Below are positions 35,097 to 35,909 of a DNA stretch of 35,909 bases, piece after piece. Every line of letters starts with the position of its first letter. Position 1 is the stretch's first letter. The translations under genes and the position numbers were made by a program. The DNA is from Rariglobus sp. (lineage in GTDB: Bacteria > Verrucomicrobiota > Verrucomicrobiia > Opitutales > Opitutaceae), in assembly GCA_029266495.1 (NCBI GenBank), contig JAQSWS010000037.1, positions 1 through 35,909 of the forward strand, in the 5' to 3' direction. Below the pieces are notes generated by a model. It ran no database searches. It was not told the origin of the DNA and saw only the letters and a program-made list of their open reading frames with translations.

Positions 35097-35462
35097 TCAG
35101 ATGAACACCGTGGCCACCTTCACCAATGCCTGAGTGACATTGGCGAGGTTGTTCGCATTGGCTATGCTGGCAGCCAGATTGCTCACCGCAGTGTTGGCAT
35201 CGGAAACACTGAAGTTATTTTGCTTCGCCATACCTAACGACTGATAAATGCCCGAGAGGCTCTGCTCCGTAAGCAATGCCTGCAGTGCCGCATCGCTGGC
35301 GTGCCGGTTACGCAAATCGATCATAAGATTTCGTATAAGCAACGACTGGCCTACGATGGTCTTCTGCAAGTCGACGAGAGCCGAAGTGAGTTGAGCCTGC
35401 TGGGCGCCACCGTGCTGGTCGACCAGTGCCTGAAGTTGCTGGAGGTGGTTCTCTGTAAGCAT
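35097..35462 (-). CDS. Small hypothetical helical protein
   Basis: A 121-residue product that I do not recognise. It is mostly helical, without a signal peptide or strong membrane segment. The first half is rich in Gln and Leu (ENHLQQLQALVDQHGGAQQ, SALVDLQKTIVGQSLL). The C-terminal part is rich in Ala, Asn, Ser and Val (VSDANTAVSNLAASIANANN, NVTQALVKVATVFI). The ATG at 35462 is preferred; a TTG at 35480 would overlap the upstream gene by 14 bases, while the ATG leaves a four-base gap. Base composition is clearly lower in GC than in the rest of the window. It lies 27 bases before the lipase start and is probably co-transcribed with it. Confidence 0.7.
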   Translation of the reverse strand: MLTENHLQQLQALVDQHGGAQQAQLTSALVDLQKTIVGQSLLIRNLMIDLRNRHASDAALQALLTEQSLSGIYQSLGMAKQNNFSVSDANTAVSNLAASIANANNLANVTQALVKVATVFI

Positions 35463-35466
35463 AAGT

Positions 35467-35909
35467 TTAGTTGGTTCCAAATAGACCGATGATTTGATCC
35501 GCTTTACCTAAATTGGCTTTTAACTCATTGGCTGCGGCAGGACCTTTGTTTTTCGAAACCAGATCCAGCACCGCTCCGCGCAAACCTTCGTTTTGTATCA
35601 CCGATTTGAGCGAATCGAACGCCGGCTGGGCCTGCGCGTAACCGATGAATGCCTTCGCGTGGTTGCTGGAGATGTTGGCCTGCTGTTCAACCGTGGCCAA
35701 AAATTGGCCGAGTGCCTTTTCATACGTCTGATTCAGCTCCATTTGCCGTTGGACGGGGAAATAAGCTGATAACAACTTGGCGCGTTTAAGTTGATACACT
35801 CGCGCGATCTCCGGCTCCGTCGCGTTCACAATAAGTCCGTTGAGTTCATCCAAAGTCAGACAGTCTTGAATGACGCGCTGCGCATTGAATCCGGGCGTTC
35901 CCGCGGCAA
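35467..35909 (-). CDS. Hypothetical protein, 5' end beyond the window
   Basis: A partial gene open to the right edge. The visible 146 residues end in GKADQIIGLFGTN and begin AAGTPGFNAQRVIQDCLTLD, followed by ELNGLIVNATEPEIARVYQL. No stop codon precedes the TTG at 35853, so the true start is outside. The product is hydrophilic and helical, with heptad-like stretches (ELNQTYEKALGQFLATVEQQ) and no membrane segment. I recognise no family. Its stop is four bases before the ATG of the next small gene, which indicates a tight operon with it and the lipase. GC content is low for this window. Confidence 0.65.
   Translation of the reverse strand, partial: AAGTPGFNAQRVIQDCLTLDELNGLIVNATEPEIARVYQLKRAKLLSAYFPVQRQMELNQTYEKALGQFLATVEQQANISSNHAKAFIGYAQAQPAFDSLKSVIQNEGLRGAVLDLVSKNKGPAAANELKANLGKADQIIGLFGTN

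Noticed and set aside
35463-35480. TTG start at 35480 for the small helical protein
   Set aside because: It would overlap the upstream gene; the ATG at 35462 gives a normal short spacer.

Overview
This is about 36 kb of high-GC bacterial chromosome. The gene mix suggests a saccharolytic member of the Verrucomicrobiota, probably Opitutales/Opitutaceae. It includes a PEP-CTERM protein and an exosortase, rhamnulokinase, a hexuronate-type operon with a clan GH-A glycosidase, Gfo/Idh/MocA and aldo-keto reductase chemistry, and several secreted proteins of unknown function. That assignment is an inference from gene content; there is no rRNA or marker gene here. I recognise no tRNA, rRNA, CRISPR array, transposase or phage gene.

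Layout. 1-5.5 kb: the end of a fumarylacetoacetase-family hydrolase, a PEP-CTERM protein on the minus strand, then malate:quinone oxidoreductase, rhamnulokinase and nucleoside phosphorylase PpnP. A nest of inverted repeats separates mqo and rhaB. 5.6-10.7 kb: a membrane-anchored FKBP isomerase, a minus-strand block of NatA-like ATPase, NatB-like permease and dicarboxylate symporter, and a divergent ribokinase. 10.7-13.5 kb: a sensor kinase with a substrate-binding-protein sensor, divergent from an exosortase, with a perfect dyad between them. 13.7-18.1 kb: an 828-residue unknown protein, deoC and a lipoprotein. 18.1-25.8 kb: an ABC exporter, a secreted protein with a possible nuclease-like fold, a lipoprotein cytochrome c, a VOC protein coupled by a TTGA overlap to a membrane protein, a dehydrogenase/aldo-keto reductase fusion, and a divergent AraC regulator. 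25.9-31.2 kb: a SpoU methylase, then a minus-strand operon iclR-uxuA-glycosidase-SDR-rraA with a clear operator candidate upstream. 31.3-35.9 kb: an ethanolamine ammonia-lyase small subunit without its large subunit, a frameshifted rhomboid gene, and a lower-GC cassette of two small unknown genes plus a membrane-anchored class 3 lipase.

How the genes fit together. Rhamnose (rhaB), hexuronate (uxuA, SDR), nucleoside sugars (ppnP, deoC, rbsK) and C4-dicarboxylates (symporter, mqo) all point to scavenging plant or algal polymers and detritus. The exosortase and PEP-CTERM protein point to an extracellular-matrix or surface-sorting system. The strongest candidates for undescribed biology are the lipase cassette at the right edge, the sensor kinase facing the exosortase, the secreted nuclease-like protein, and the dehydrogenase/aldo-keto reductase fusion under AraC control.
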